Positions 1-13,300 of a stretch of DNA of 64,000 nt are shown piece after piece (positions within the stretch are counted from its first letter, which is position 1; every line of letters starts with the position of its first letter). The translations under genes were made by a program, and so were the position numbers. The stretch covers positions 3,291,715 to 3,355,714 of the forward strand of contig CP154954.1 in the NCBI GenBank assembly GCA_039621445.1, given 5' to 3'. Below the pieces are notes generated by a model. It saw nothing but the letters and a program-made list of their open reading frames with translations. It searched no databases and had not been told where the DNA came from. This stretch comes from Euglena gracilis. Its lineage: Eukaryota > Euglenida > Euglenophyceae > Euglenales.

Positions 1-243
1 TGTGGATAATCCTAAACAAAAATTTGTCCTGAATTTTTCCACAGCAATTTTTCCTGTTTGAGTCCCCCCCCCCCTGGTATGGGGGACCCAGATCCAAATT
101 TCTGTTTTTTTTTGGCCCCACGGCGCTGGGAAACACGCGGTTTCAGGGAAACCGGCAGTGGATTCAAGGAGGATTCCCCCGAAATTGTTGGCATAGGGTT
201 AGGGTTGGGATTGCCCCGAAAACTGGTCCATTTACCCCCCCCC

Positions 244-650
244 CCTATGCCCCTATGTCCAATGACCGACAACCTATGTCCTCTGACCGCGGGGGTGGTC
301 GTTGGACATAGGGTAGTGACCAAAAAGGTGCCCTCTGACCGGGGGGGTGGTCGTCGGACATGGGGTCACAAGAAAGTTGGTGGGCACCCGGGTCCCTACC
401 CACCCAAAAATGCCCAAATTTTCCCTTTCGGCGCTTTGCGCCGAAAATTTTGGGCAATTTTGACAAATTTTTGTCCAAAAAGTGTCAAAAATGGCATTTT
501 GGCCAAATTTTTGGCCAATTTTTGGGCAAAATTTTTCGTCCCGGTGCTTCACGCCGGGACCAAAAATTTGGTCAAACCTCCGAAAAGGTGTCCTCTGACC
601 GGGGGGGTCATTGGACATAGGGGGGTCGTTGGACATAGGGGGGGGGGGTA
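244..650. mobile_element. Inverted-repeat element, CCTATGTCCAAYGACC family
   Basis: Poly-C/poly-G bounded; the outer arms read CCTATGTCCAATGACC and GGTCGTTGGACATAGG. The interior has CGGCGCTTTGCGCCG and GCTTCACGCC hairpins and runs of TTTTGGCCAA. The target duplication is not clear because of the C/G runs. Open frames over it are shadows. Confidence 0.7.
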
Positions 651-1299
651 GGACGAAGGCCAGCAATTAGGTCCCATTTTCGGAAGATTTTTGAATACAT
701 GTCTTACCAAAAAGAACTCCCCTGAATTCGGTCCACTGGCTCCCATATGCGGCCTGACGTCCGCCTAAATTCCTAAAAATGTACATCCTTTGGGTATCTG
801 GTTGGAACCCTAGACCTAACACTAGACCCAACTTTCCCCGAAGGTCGGACACGGGTCCCTCCACACGACCCCCCCCCCCCGTTGATCACTCTGCTTGCCC
901 CCCCCGGGGGGGGGGGCAAATAGACCGAGGCTGCCATGTATTTGCATAATTATATACACACAGACTTACATATGTACACAGTTGCCCATACAACCACCTC
1001 CTTTAATACTCCTAAAATGATAACAGGGGAATGCCATAACTCGGATTTTTGCATCGAAGAAATGATTATCTTTGAAAAACCTGAAAAGTATCATTGCCAA
1101 CCACGCGACTTTTCTGTTTGTATCTCCCTTCGATGACGGTGGGATTAATGAATCATTTCTCACCCCCCCCAAAAAAAATTCAAAATGCAGCAGATTCAGT
1201 GGGGAAAGCCACACCATTCACCGTCCGTGCTTCGCATGGGCAGGCTTGAAGGGGGGACCATTCAGGGACTGGTCCGCCGGTTTGTTCCCAGCCTTGGTG

Positions 1300-1368
1300 G
1301 GGACACGCAACAGCAGGCCGTCCGCCACGCTGACCCGCTGCGCCGGGGAGTACCGCCGCTCCTTGGGC
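1300..1368 (-). CDS. Gene A exon a23 (probable): C-terminal tail segment
   Basis: The frame reads PKERRYSPAQRVSVADGLLL then RVP, similar in spacing (Y, RV, LLxR) to gene B exon b9. The upstream edge would use TTG instead of CTG, and the phase does not fit exon a22 directly, so the boundaries are approximate or a small exon is missing. The remaining C-terminal exon and the stop codon lie left of the window. Confidence 0.45.
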
Positions 1369-4300
1369 GGAGGCAATGAGTGTCCGCCGATCGCACGCAT
1401 TAAGCCGCATTCCATCAAACAAAAAAAAAGTTTGCGAAACGAAACCAGAGAACAGCAGCAGAATAAGCACCTGCCTAACACCCCCCTCCCCGAGGAAGCT
1501 GTTAACTCGACAGGTCGGCCAGTGCCAGGACCCTGGAAACTTCCTCTCGTGACTGGTTGGCCACTCCCACCTTCTGCGACAGTTTCCCGGGAGGGGGAGG
1601 GGTGGGCACCCTGAACATCGGCATTGCAACTTCAGAGGTTGGTCACTGATCTGACTTGGGAATGTGCACTGGATGAACAAAAACGTTGGACCCCATGCAG
1701 GTTGAGAGAGTAGTCCGGAGTTCAAATTGGGGGACCACAAGCCAGACTTGACACCGATTGGCCGGCTTCACAGGCTCCCTCTGCATGTCGACGCCAACTG
1801 TTCCAGGAAGGTCTGCGGCCTTGGGGGTCCGTGTCTCGACGCCTCCCGCCTCGCACAGCACCTCGTACACCGGAAGCACCTCTCTGGCAGGGCTGAGCAA
1901 ACGAACGCCTTTGTAGCACGACCCAGAAAACCAACTGCGCCAACTCCCCCTCCCTCACCATCCAAAGTTTGTGTGGTTTAGAATTTTATTGACCAACAGG
2001 GGAGGGGGGAGGGGGTTACTTCCACACTTCCAAAAGCCAGTCAGTCACTTCTTTTTTTATTGAAAAACCAGTCAGCTTTAAACCCCAAATACACCCCAGC
2101 CCTTTTCTGACCCACTTTCGCTCATTTTTGGCCTGTTTTGCATCTCTGAAAGCCAAAAAAAAATCACCATCCAGCCACCCGAAGGAAAGCTGAAAAACAT
2201 AATAAAAGATGGGAAAAAAACTCGTCCATACGGGAGAACCACTGGTCCCTGGGTGGCCTTGCCAGGCACCGTGACCTTCGCCAGCCTCCGGAAATGGAAG
2301 TCGTGCTGGCACGCCTCGTACGTGGAGTGGGAGACGCAGATGAACGTCCTCGGCAGGGCGTTTTCTTCTTTAAAAAAAAAAGATGACAATAATGAAGTCC
2401 TTTCCAAGCTCCTATGACAGATTCCAAATTTTAGCCCGCGGTCGGCTGCGGTCGGCCGCGGTCGGCTGCGGTCGGCTGCGGTCGGCAGCGGTCGGCAAAG
2501 TAGTTGGCTGTAGGTGGGGGGCAGGCCAACAAAAAATGAGCATATATCACAACCACACAATCCACTGTTGCCGACTTTTGGCCACTTTTCGCTGCTTTTG
2601 GCCAGTTTTTGACGCTTTTGGACTGTTTTTGGCCACTGTTGCCGACCTTTGGTCGATTTTTGCTGCCTTTGCCCATTATGTCCTGCCTTTTGCTTTCTTT
2701 TGGTCACTTTTGTTGCTTTTGCCCACTTTTTGCTGGGCTTTGGCTGCTTTTGGCCAGCTTTTGCTTTGCTTTGACCTCTTTTGACCACTTTTGGCCTCTT
2801 TAACCCACTTTTGACCACTTTTCTCTGCTGTTGGCCATTTTTACCCACTTCTGGCCACTTTAAACGTCTTTTTGTTGCTTTTGACATGAAGAGCAGTCAA
2901 ACGTGCCCTAAAAATGGCCTAAAAGTGGCAAAAAATGGTTAAAATGGCCAAAAGTTCCAAAAGCAGGCAAAAATAACAAAAAAAATGCCCAAAGTGGTCC
3001 AAAAAAGCCAAAAAAAATGGCCAAAAGAAAAATCTCAACATCTGCAATAAAAATGAGCCTAATTCCTCATTCTCACTGAAAAATTGACATCAATTAGCAA
3101 AAAAATTGCGCGGTCGACTGCGGTCGGCTGCGGTCGGCTGCGGTCGGCAACCCACCTATGACAGTCCTGAAACCCGCGGTCGGCCGCGGTTGGCTGCGGT
3201 CGGCTGCGGTCGGCTGCGGTCGGCATAGGTGCCTGGTTCTTTCCAAAAAAAATACATGGAGACTGGTGAAAATGGATTTTGGTGTGTGATTCCCCGCTGG
3301 GGATACTCGCCACATATGTCGCCACACAAAGTTTCGGACAACTTACAAGACTGTGTCCCAAAAAGGGGGTACCGCAGAGCCCCTACCCCCCCCCCCTTTG
3401 TCCAGGCCAATTTTTGGGCAAAATTTTTGGTCCCGGCGCTTCACGCCAGGACCAAAAATTTGGTCAAACCTCCGAAAAGGTGTCCTCTGACCGGTGGGGG
3501 GGGGGGGTGGTCATTGGACATAGGGGGGGGGGTAGTAGTGGCTCTGCGGTAAAGCGCAAAATGAGACTGGCTATGCTCCCATTCAGGCCGACCGGGGGGG
3601 AGGGGGGGGGGTGCTATATGGTGCCTGCCCCTGGCAGGCACACCCTCCGGGCGGTCCAGGGGGCCCATATATTTTTCATTGAAAATTACCTTTTCCGGGC
3701 CCTTCGGCGCCGGGGTCGGAGGGGGTGCCTGCTATGGGCAGGCACCCCCAAAAAACTCGACCCCCCCCCCCCCCCGGGGGGGGCGGGTGGGGTGCCTGCC
3801 CCTAGCACCCCCCCCCCCCCGGTGGGGTGGGCACCCGACTGAGCAAAAGCCTGCTCCCATAACCAGCCTCCTTTCATTCACATATTCACACGAGCACGGT
3901 CCTGGGATACCCATAATGCAACAATGTGCGATTGACAGGAAATTGTCTTGTGCAGAAACAAATTTTTCATTGGGTTGTTTTTCCAACTGCATTTCCTACT
4001 GTCTGGCAAGGAGAGGTAAGGTACGACATGGGACAAGTCTTTGAAGAGGCTCCAGCTGGAAGCACCCTGGCCCCAAACTTTTTATTGAGTGCCTCCAGGC
4101 GAGAGGACAGGTTGGGAGGCAGCGCCCTTCCTCAGGTAAGGAACATGCAATTTTTTACCGACCCCCGGGGGGTCACTCCACTCTTTGAAAAACCAGCCAG
4201 TCACTTTTTTCGGGAAACCAGTCAGTCACCACCCCCCTGGGGGGGGGGGGTCGACCACCCTGGAATCCAAAGGAAATATGACCAAAAACATGGAAAAAAA

Positions 4301-7300
4301 AGCCAAACACTTTGTCCGGCACCTTCGGCGCCGGGTCACTTTAGTGGTTTTTGCCGACCCCCCCCCCCCCGGGGGAGGGGGGTCCAGGCCAAAAACCAGT
4401 CCGTCACTCTGAAAAACCAGCCACCCACCCAGGGGGGGGGGGGGTCGGCCAGTGACCAAGTGATTCCATGGTAAGGAACCTTCTTCAGGCTGGAAGCCCT
4501 CACCACCACATGCCAGCATGCTGTTTTTCCCAACCAAGCCAGCACGCAGGCCTTGCCCGTTTATGTTACATCCTGGTGAGAAAGGACGGCAGAACCAACA
4601 GCGACACATAACGCTTAAATGATGAGTGATGATGTAGCAAAAGACAATGGCAGAATTTCAAAATTACAGCTCCTTTCAACACCTGAGTTTTGTTTGGTTG
4701 ATTGAATTTAAATTATTAATTAATTGAATTTTACGATCAAAAACCATACCCCCCCCCCCCGGGCAGTTCCAAGGCACAAATTCACCAGCACAAGGGAAAG
4801 TTAAAATTACAGGGATGGCATTCAATAGCACAGAGGGAACAACTGCCAACAAGGAAAAAAAATGCAGAATCAATGATGACGTTTGACCACTTGCAACACA
4901 TATTGAGAACTCTGAAGCCCAAATACATGCACTGTTTCCAACAAGTCCCCTCCCCGTACCCACCGATTCCTACAACCCTCGACCAGGGGTCACACCCCCC
5001 CCTGACCTGCAACCCCCTACTGGGGGGTGGTCGGTATTTAGTGGGGCAAAGGGTGGGTACAGCCACAAACAAAATCTCAAAAAATCTCCAACAAATAATC
5101 ATGGGTTTTTTTCCATTCTGACCCAGACTCAATTACATGGTTTATGGAGGGGGAGACGATTCTCGATTGCCAGATGGATTCAAATTGGCCATTTGCCACT
5201 ATTATTTTGGCTGCGGAGGTCACCGTCACACAGCGGGTGAGCAGTGGGCCAAGCGGGAGGGGGCTGGGCCACCCCGTCGCCCAGGCAGGTGTAGCTGACG
5301 CGGTAGCTGCAGCCACTCCCCAGGGCCGGAGCTGCTGGCCAGACGAGCGGGAAACAGTCCCAATGCAAACCGCGATTGGCGGCAAGAGTGGTATCCTGTC
5401 AGCTCGGGACAATCCCGTGATTGCATCCGCGGGTTGATCCTTGCATCTGCTCCGGGTTTCGGCAAAACTGTCATGTTTTTGAGGAACGCTCATGTCACTG
5501 CTCCCCGACAGCGGGTCCTCGGTGTCAGGGTCTCAACGTTCCGGCCAATCAGGCTGTTGTCAGGTTGCAATCCTGGGGGAGGCTGACTCTAGGGAGGTCC
5601 GGGGGGAGCATAATTAGAGGAACACGAACACCTGAGGCTCGCTCATGGGGTAGCAAGGGTGATGCCATTCCACGATACAACCATCGATGGAAATGGGGGT
5701 GGTTTGACAAACCGGGAATGGGCACAGAGGGCACCGAAGACAGGCACGCGACCGGCCCTGGCCGAAGTTGCCCACGAGGCACTCCCCGGTGTGGATGCCC
5801 GCGCGGAACTTCAGCACCGGCAGCCCGCGGTCCTTCCACGACCGGTGCAGGTCCATGACGCAAGCGGCAGGGGCCGGCAAAACGGGCAAACAGAAATGGG
5901 TCGGCGGGTGGGGGGGGCGTTTGTTCCGGAGATGGGTTTCTGGGCCAGCTTCTGGGCCCAGGGGTTTTTTTAAGACCGGGGGGGGGGGAGGGGGTCCCGG
6001 GGGACCCACAAAAAAAAATGTCCGAAAAATCGCGAAAAGTGCTAAAAATAGAATTTTTTCGGTGTGTGCGGCGCCGAAAAGTATATCCCACCCCCCTCCG
6101 GGGGGGACCCCCCGGGGGGGGGGCTCGGCCAGACCCACCCACCCTACCCCCCCCCTCCCCCCCGGGGGTCCAAACTTAAAAAAATCCCTGTCTGGGCCAC
6201 ACCGGGGGGCCACAACGTGACTGGGGTAGACCCCGCACCACCGTGCACCGCGCACCACACTGCACACCTGCCTTCCGCCACACCCCGCACGTGCGTTGCC
6301 TTCGCGGCACAGCCCCTGGGCGTCCTGCATCGCCAACGACGCCGCCACGGCGTCCCTCTCGTGGCTGTGGAGCCGGTCCGGTGCGTTCCACATCGCCATG
6401 GCACAGCACGGCGGTGGAGTCTGGCATGCCCCTCGGGAAACTGTCACCTGACAGGACCGGGAAAATGTCCGGGGTTGGGTCTTGAAGTTTGCCGGGACCA
6501 AGGACCCTTGGTCCTCAACTTCCTCCAAATTCCTGTCATGGACCAGGGACCCTGACAGGTTTTTGGCGTGACAATCTCCCTGGGGGTACGTGGCTGTGGA
6601 AGTGAACGCCACTGCACTGTGGCTGTTTGCTTCGTGCCATTCATCCCTTCTTCCGGCCTGGCGTGGTTTTGGCCTCTGGCCATTTTTGTCTGTGAACGTG
6701 GCGGTGACACGTACACAGGGCCGGGGGTCACACAGGCTGACAGGATCGTGAATGGATGGTCCGGTACAAAGAAGCATACGAGTGTTGTTGGCAAACGAAT
6801 AAAATGAATGTCGATAATTATGGAAATTGAGGGATCACTGTAAACATGAAATACATAACATTTAATGGATGGATCCCCTGAACAGACGCAACTTCAAAAC
6901 CACCCACTGCAACGCTGCCGATGCAGTCGCCAATGAACTTGTCAATGGTGCCGTTGCGTCCTACGATGTTGGACAGCTGAGTCCAGCCCGGAGAGGAAAG
7001 GAATGCCTCCGAAAGGTGAGCAGAAAAAAAGGCATCACACAATTTGTTACCAAACTCCCAGCAGGAGGCGCAAAATGAGTTGGCACCGAAAGTAGAGGAG
7101 AAAGGTGGCCCAGGGGGTTGTGACCATAGATTCACTTAGTGACCCAGGGGGGGGGGGCACCTTTTCTCGGCCCTGAACCCACAAAACCAATTTTTTCGAA
7201 AACCCACTCACCCACGACCCCCCCCCCGTGCTGACTGGGTGGTTTTTCTGGAGGTGAACGATTGTTTTTTTAGTGGTTTCATAACCTTTGACCAACCCCT

Positions 7301-10300
7301 GGAAATGGGGGGCATTTTTTTTCAACCCAGCATATTGCCATTTTAAAAAAAATTCGAGCAGCTCCGTGGCGGCATTGGGGACCCAGGGCACTGCACATGG
7401 CCTCGAAGTACTCCGTGCACACGGAAACCAGAACGGCGGGGAACTCGTTCTCACAGATGGTGGAGAAGCCCTCGATGTCCGCAAACATGATGGTCAGCAT
7501 CCTGGGGGCAGGCTGCCTCCCTTCTGCGCGGTTTTGAGTGTTACATGTCAATAGTTAAATCATTGAAACTGTTTGCGGACGGTGAAACACAAAATTGCAC
7601 ACACAAAAAAAATCACAAATTACAAGTGAAGAGTTGTTTCAAATAACTGACGTCATCCAAATTATATACATTATGAAAAAATAATAATTCTCAGCAGTAC
7701 ACTCATACTACAAAAGAAAATACCCTGTTTTTTTAGGTGAGTAACACCAGCCAGTTAAAGCAATTTTCCCTCCTGGATAATTTAGATTATTGCTCCCGCA
7801 CCACCATATTGGTCGCAGTTGAGGAGGATGCTGGACACTGGGTGAGCACGTTTGTTGGAGTGCAGGTTTCTTAACTGACTTGGGTGAACACTTTCTTTGC
7901 AGTCTTTGCGGAGCGAACTACACGTTGTGGGATTCATGATACATATGCGTATGCGACGAAATTATGTGCATACTGTCCCCCGTCTAAGGACCAGAAAAGA
8001 TGGGTACCCCCCACCCACTTGCCCGTGCGCACATTTGCTTACATGGTGAAGTCTGAAATGCAACAGTAATTAGATTGATAGGGTATACAATGAGTGTGTG
8101 GTACGTCGGTGGAACAGCCCACAGTGGGAAACCCTGTGCTCCACTCCTGCTGTTTGGTGGCTGGCCTGCGTGGGATGCATCTCATCGTTTGCCTTCATTT
8201 GGCCAGCGATCGAAGCCAGCCCCTGGACGACGACTTGGACTCGGTTCAATTTCCAGCACTCTCCTTACCAGGTCCGGGGGTGGTCCTTATTGAGGGCAGG
8301 CTGAACTTGACAACCCCAGGGGGGGAGGGCGGTCTCCCCAGGGTGCCCCGGGCTGCCTGCGCAGGCAGCCAATACCCCCCCCCTGGGGTCGTGCCTGCCT
8401 GGTCAAAAATGCCCAAAAATGGGCTTTCCTGGGCTTCCGGCACAAGGAGTGCCTTGCCTGAGTGCCCAGAAGGCATAAGGACCCCGAGGGGGTAGACCAG
8501 CTAGCTTTTACACCAGACACCAGGAAAAGCCACTACCTATCCCCCCCCCTGGGAACTGTCACCTGACAACTTTCTGTCATGACCCGTTGGCCGGTACTAA
8601 GGACCCTCACAGTTTCCTGGGCGGGATCCTGACAGTTCCCCCGGTAGGGCATTTCAGGGGAAAAGCATTGAAAAAAATGACCCTGACAGGTTGGCCGGTA
8701 CCGGGGACCCTGCCAACTTCCTATCATGACAAGTTGGCTGGTAACGAGGACCTTTGGGGGTCAATAAATTTAATAGCGCTTCATGCCGGTCAATGGAAAA
8801 AAGTTCAATGCCTTGGATCCAGGGACACTGGGGTTTCCACTGGCCAAATTTGGAACAGCTGCAGTCGAGCCGAACCCCTCTCCCCGGGTACTTCCAACCA
8901 TTATGCCAGAATCAGCGAACCAGAACAGAACAGAACAGCGATCCAAAAACTGGTGCCCAAAGCAATTTTAGTCATGTACCCCTCCAGAGGTGGAATCTGG
9001 GTGCTTTGGAGTGCCTGACCAGGATGGCTCCGGGGGGGGGGGGGGGTTGGCCTTGCCTTAGAAATCAGCTAGATTGGAGGGGGGGCTGTCCAGGAAAAGA
9101 TGGGAAGCCTTGAGGGGGGGGGGGGTCGGACCCCTCCCCTCCTACCTCGAAACTCACATGGACCTGGAAAACCTTCGGTTTCATGGACGGGCAAAGGGCA
9201 GGAAATTGGCCAAAATTGTTCAAAAACCCTCTGATTTTTCTTTGAAAATGAATGCAAAAATGCTCATTTTTGAAATTTGAATGTGTTTGAATTTCAAAGA
9301 GTGTGGGCCAAGAGACACCCCAGCAAAGAGAGGCAATTTTCCTGTTTTACACTTAGCGACTTTGGCTGGGTCCAGCCAGCATCTTCTATCCAGCCAGCAA
9401 GGACCACAAAAGTACCCAAATTAACGCCCATTGCTGGCCAATTAACTTTCAACCAAACAAGATGGAAAGAAAGGTAATTCTTCTGATGACAAGGCGTGTG
9501 TACGCCTGTGTGCACATATGTTATGTGCTGTGTGTGTTTTGTGTGTGTGTGTGTGTGTGCGTGTGGGTCGGTGGGTGGGTGGGGGGGGAGGGGGTGGGTG
9601 TAGTGTGTGCCAGAACCAAGGACCCTGTCATTTTCCCAGGCGGGGCTCCAACAGGTTCTCAGGCACATGACAATTTCCTCGGGGGGGGGGGGGTTGTCCT
9701 GTGTTGTTGGCGTGCAACGTGCTCTGCGACAGTTCAGAGACCCACAGAGCGCATGCTTTGCTGCAACAGGTCTATCTGCGATACTGCACTTCAACCGGGG
9801 GGGTGGGGGGCAGAAGAAAAGGAGAAAAGAGAAATTCAACAACTGACGTGGCACATCTCCCAATTTGTAACCCCGGGCTGCCCAGCACCTTCACCACGCC
9901 GTGCGGCACGAACTTCCCGAACGCCTGCAGGCCGCGCTCCATCTGGACGAAGGAGGCCTGGAAGCGGTGCAGCTCCCGGAACACGGTGGGCGGCGGGGCG
10001 GTGGTCGCGAACTGCAGCTGCGCGATGCGGTCCATCGGGGGCAGGGCCCGCCCCGTTGGCCTGATCAGCACCACCAATGAAACCGTGGAAACAGAAGCAA
10101 AAGGCAGACGCTCTGGCCTGCCCAGGGCGGCGGTCATTAAGCGAACGAAACAAAGAATGGAAATAAACAATCTGCTGGCCCAGGGCACTCAACTGAAAAC
10201 CCACCGGGAAAATGGGCAAAAAGGCTTTCTGTGAAGCTTCTGCTGAAAAAAACGAAAAAATGCGCAAAAAATGCGAAAAAATGCGCAAAAATGCGCATTT

Positions 10301-13300
10301 TTGGAAAATTTGAAAAAATGCGCAAAAAATGCGCAAAAATGCGAAAAAATGCGAAAAAATGCGAAAAAAATGCGAAACGCATTTCCCCCCCCCTGCTTCT
10401 TGGCGAATACAGGTTGACGCCGGGGGAAAAAAAAAGGTTTCTGGCATCCTTGGGCCATCGCCAAACCAGCCAAAAGATGAAAAACTGTGATTATCGGCTT
10501 TTTAAGTTTTGACCTCTTTCCGACCTCGGTCCGGCCCTTGGCCAGCCCTTTGGCCGAAGGGTGCTCCTTAAGGGGTCGTCCTGAACATGATAAAAATCCA
10601 GATAAAAACAAATAAGTAATAATCTTAAGGGTTGTCCCTTGAGGACCGCCCTGGGGCTGCCTGAGGCTACCTGTGGTGACCTCTGGCATCTCAGGAATGA
10701 CAGTCTGAGGGGGGGACCACTTCATGAACCGGTGTGGGGACAGGCCCTGCTTCCCCGTGCGAGCATGTAGAGCCGCGTCGCCAGCCACAACCCTACGCTG
10801 AGGGGAAGCAGGACGGCAACGGCGCTCACCACTCCGAGGATGACGAACGGCGGCGGAGGGTCGACCACGTTCACCCACACCCCTGTGCCCCGCACGGTGA
10901 ATAGCTCTTCGGGGGGGAAATTGAACGAGGTGCCCCCGGAGAAATGCTGCCCAGAAATAGAGATGGAAACACGAAATGCAACACGTGCTGGAAACACTTG
11001 AAACCCCTGTGAACAATCACAAACCAAATGTTGAAACACAGCAGTTCAGATACCTAACCACCTCTGACCAACTAGCTTCCCCGCTGTCCAAGAAACTGCA
11101 ACGCAATGTGCTGTTGGCACATGAGGTGTGTCAACGTCCTTAACGTCAACGTCTTGAGGGTTACTCAAAATATGTCATCATTCTGCTTGAACCCGGACCA
11201 AAACTCCATGGTCCAAACACCCCAGCTGTGACCCCCTTCTTGTCCGACACAGACTGGTCCACGTAGGCGTTGCTGGCGTCGATGCTGCCCATCACCGACG
11301 CCCGGCACTTCAGCATCAGCACCGTGCACTGCAGGGTGCGGCCGGGCCGGGGCCGGAAATGGAAACCATCTGATGGCATAAAACCCCCCAATTAAAAGCC
11401 CCCCCCCAAAAAACAACCCCCCCCAAATAGAAGCCCCCCCCCCCCCGGGTTTCCCACCAAAAAACCAAACAACAGCCCCCCCCCCACCCCCCGACGAAGC
11501 CGGCCGACAAAGTTGACGAAAAATTTTCCGAAAAATAGTGAAAAACTCGAAAAATCTCCACAAAAACAGGTCGACATCGGGAACAAAACTGATATCTGGT
11601 GTAATTGAAACATGGCCTATCCACACAAAACTCGAAAAAAAGCGGCTTGCAAATTGTTAACTTTGGACCCCATTCGATCCCCGGATCGGCCACCGGCCGA
11701 ATGTTTTTCCTTTAGTCAAAGGGTACCCAGTCAGAAGCCCTCCCCCCAGGTTTTCCGCAGAGTGACCAAACCTGGGGGGCTTCTAATTGGCGGGTTTCAC
11801 TTGGCAGCAATCATGCAAAATGAAATTTAGATGGAGAGCACAAGGCAGAAAATACATCTTTGCAGATTCAGCCGGGATTCAATCAGTGGGTCTTTTTTGG
11901 TGGGGGTCCAACTTTCGCCGGCGACGAGTCAAGAAATTGAACCGCCAGAAGCCACCCCTACACCCCTCTCCAGGCAACCAATTTCCGCTTTGCTGGTGTT
12001 TTGAGTGGGTTGGACAGTAAACGAGACATTGCCCCCTTGAGATTTTGTGGGTATTTTTTGAGGAAGAGTGTCCGGTTCGTTTTGCCCAATTGCTGTCTAC
12101 ATGTTCATAGACATGCATACACTTGATATTATATGTATGTGTGCATACATACTTATATGGTACAACTGTCTCCTGACAGGTCAACAAATGCCGACCCTGA
12201 CAAATTCTGAAAATGACTGGTCGACCATTTCCAACAGACTCCGAGCATACAATTTTTTACTGACCCCCGGGGGGGGGGAGGGGGGTCACTCCACCCTTTT
12301 AAAAACCAGTCAGTCACTCATTTTCAAAAAACCAGCCAGTCACTACCCCCCCGGGGGGGGGGGGGTCGGCCACTCAGAAAAACGGCCACTTTCCCGTCAC
12401 TTTAGGCCATTTTAGGCCAAAAAAAAATATTCCGGCGCCTTCGGCGCCGGGGTCACTCAAGCCACTTTTGCCCACTCCTGGCCGACCCCCTTAGATGCAC
12501 TTTGGCTTCTGTCTGGCCGACCCCCCGGGGGGGGGGGGGGGAGGGGGTCCGGGCCAAAAACCAGTCAGTCACTCTGAAAAAAACCAGTCACCAACCCCCC
12601 CCCCCGGGGGGATCGGTCAGTGCTTAAACAATTGCCTGATTCCGAGGCATGACAATTTGATCGGGGAGATGGATATGAAAACCCCTCCAAAAATAAGACC
12701 ACGGTCACTCAAGCCACTTTTGCCCACTCCTGGCCGACCCCCTTAGATGCACTTTGGCTTCTGTCTGGCCGACCCCCCCGGGGGGGGGAGGGGGTCCGGG
12801 CCAAAAACCAGTCAGTCACTCTGAAAAAAACCAGTCACCAACCCCCCCCCCCCCCGGGGGGTCGGTCAGTGCTTAAACAATTGCCTGATTCCGAGGCATG
12901 ACAATTTGATCGGGGAGATGGATATGAAAACCCCTCCAAAAATAAGACCACGTTCCAATAAACCCCCCCCGCTCCCAAAAAAATATTCCCTGGGTCGATT
13001 GGCAAAAACCCAAAAATAAGACCCTTCCCAACGTTAAAAGCAAAGAGCTGGAGACAGAGAAAACGTCCCTGGAAAAAAAATACCAAAAACCTGGAGTATG
13101 GGCACAAAAATGATGAAAATTGCCCGGGCCCGGAAAATAACAATACGCCCCCTGGAGGTTTCCAGCAACGGATGCAAAAATGAGCCCCGGGCCTTTTGGG
13201 GGGGGGGGGGGGGCATTGAAATACAGGACTTTGGAGGCGTCAGAAATTTTGGATAATGAGATGTTTGGCTCTCAGTTGAAGCCCGATATCCTTCATTATA

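Noticed and set aside
58-651. 197-codon frame at the left edge
   Set aside because: It lies wholly over an inverted-repeat element and C/G runs.
2430-2500. CTGCGGTCGG arrays as a CRISPR
   Set aside because: Units are contiguous 10-mers without spacers and belong to a transposon in a eukaryotic genome.
8075-8304. Plus-strand hydrophobic frame with VWWLACVGCISSFAFIW
   Set aside because: It lies opposite to gene A in an intron and has no support at the edges; a chance hydrophobic run is likely.
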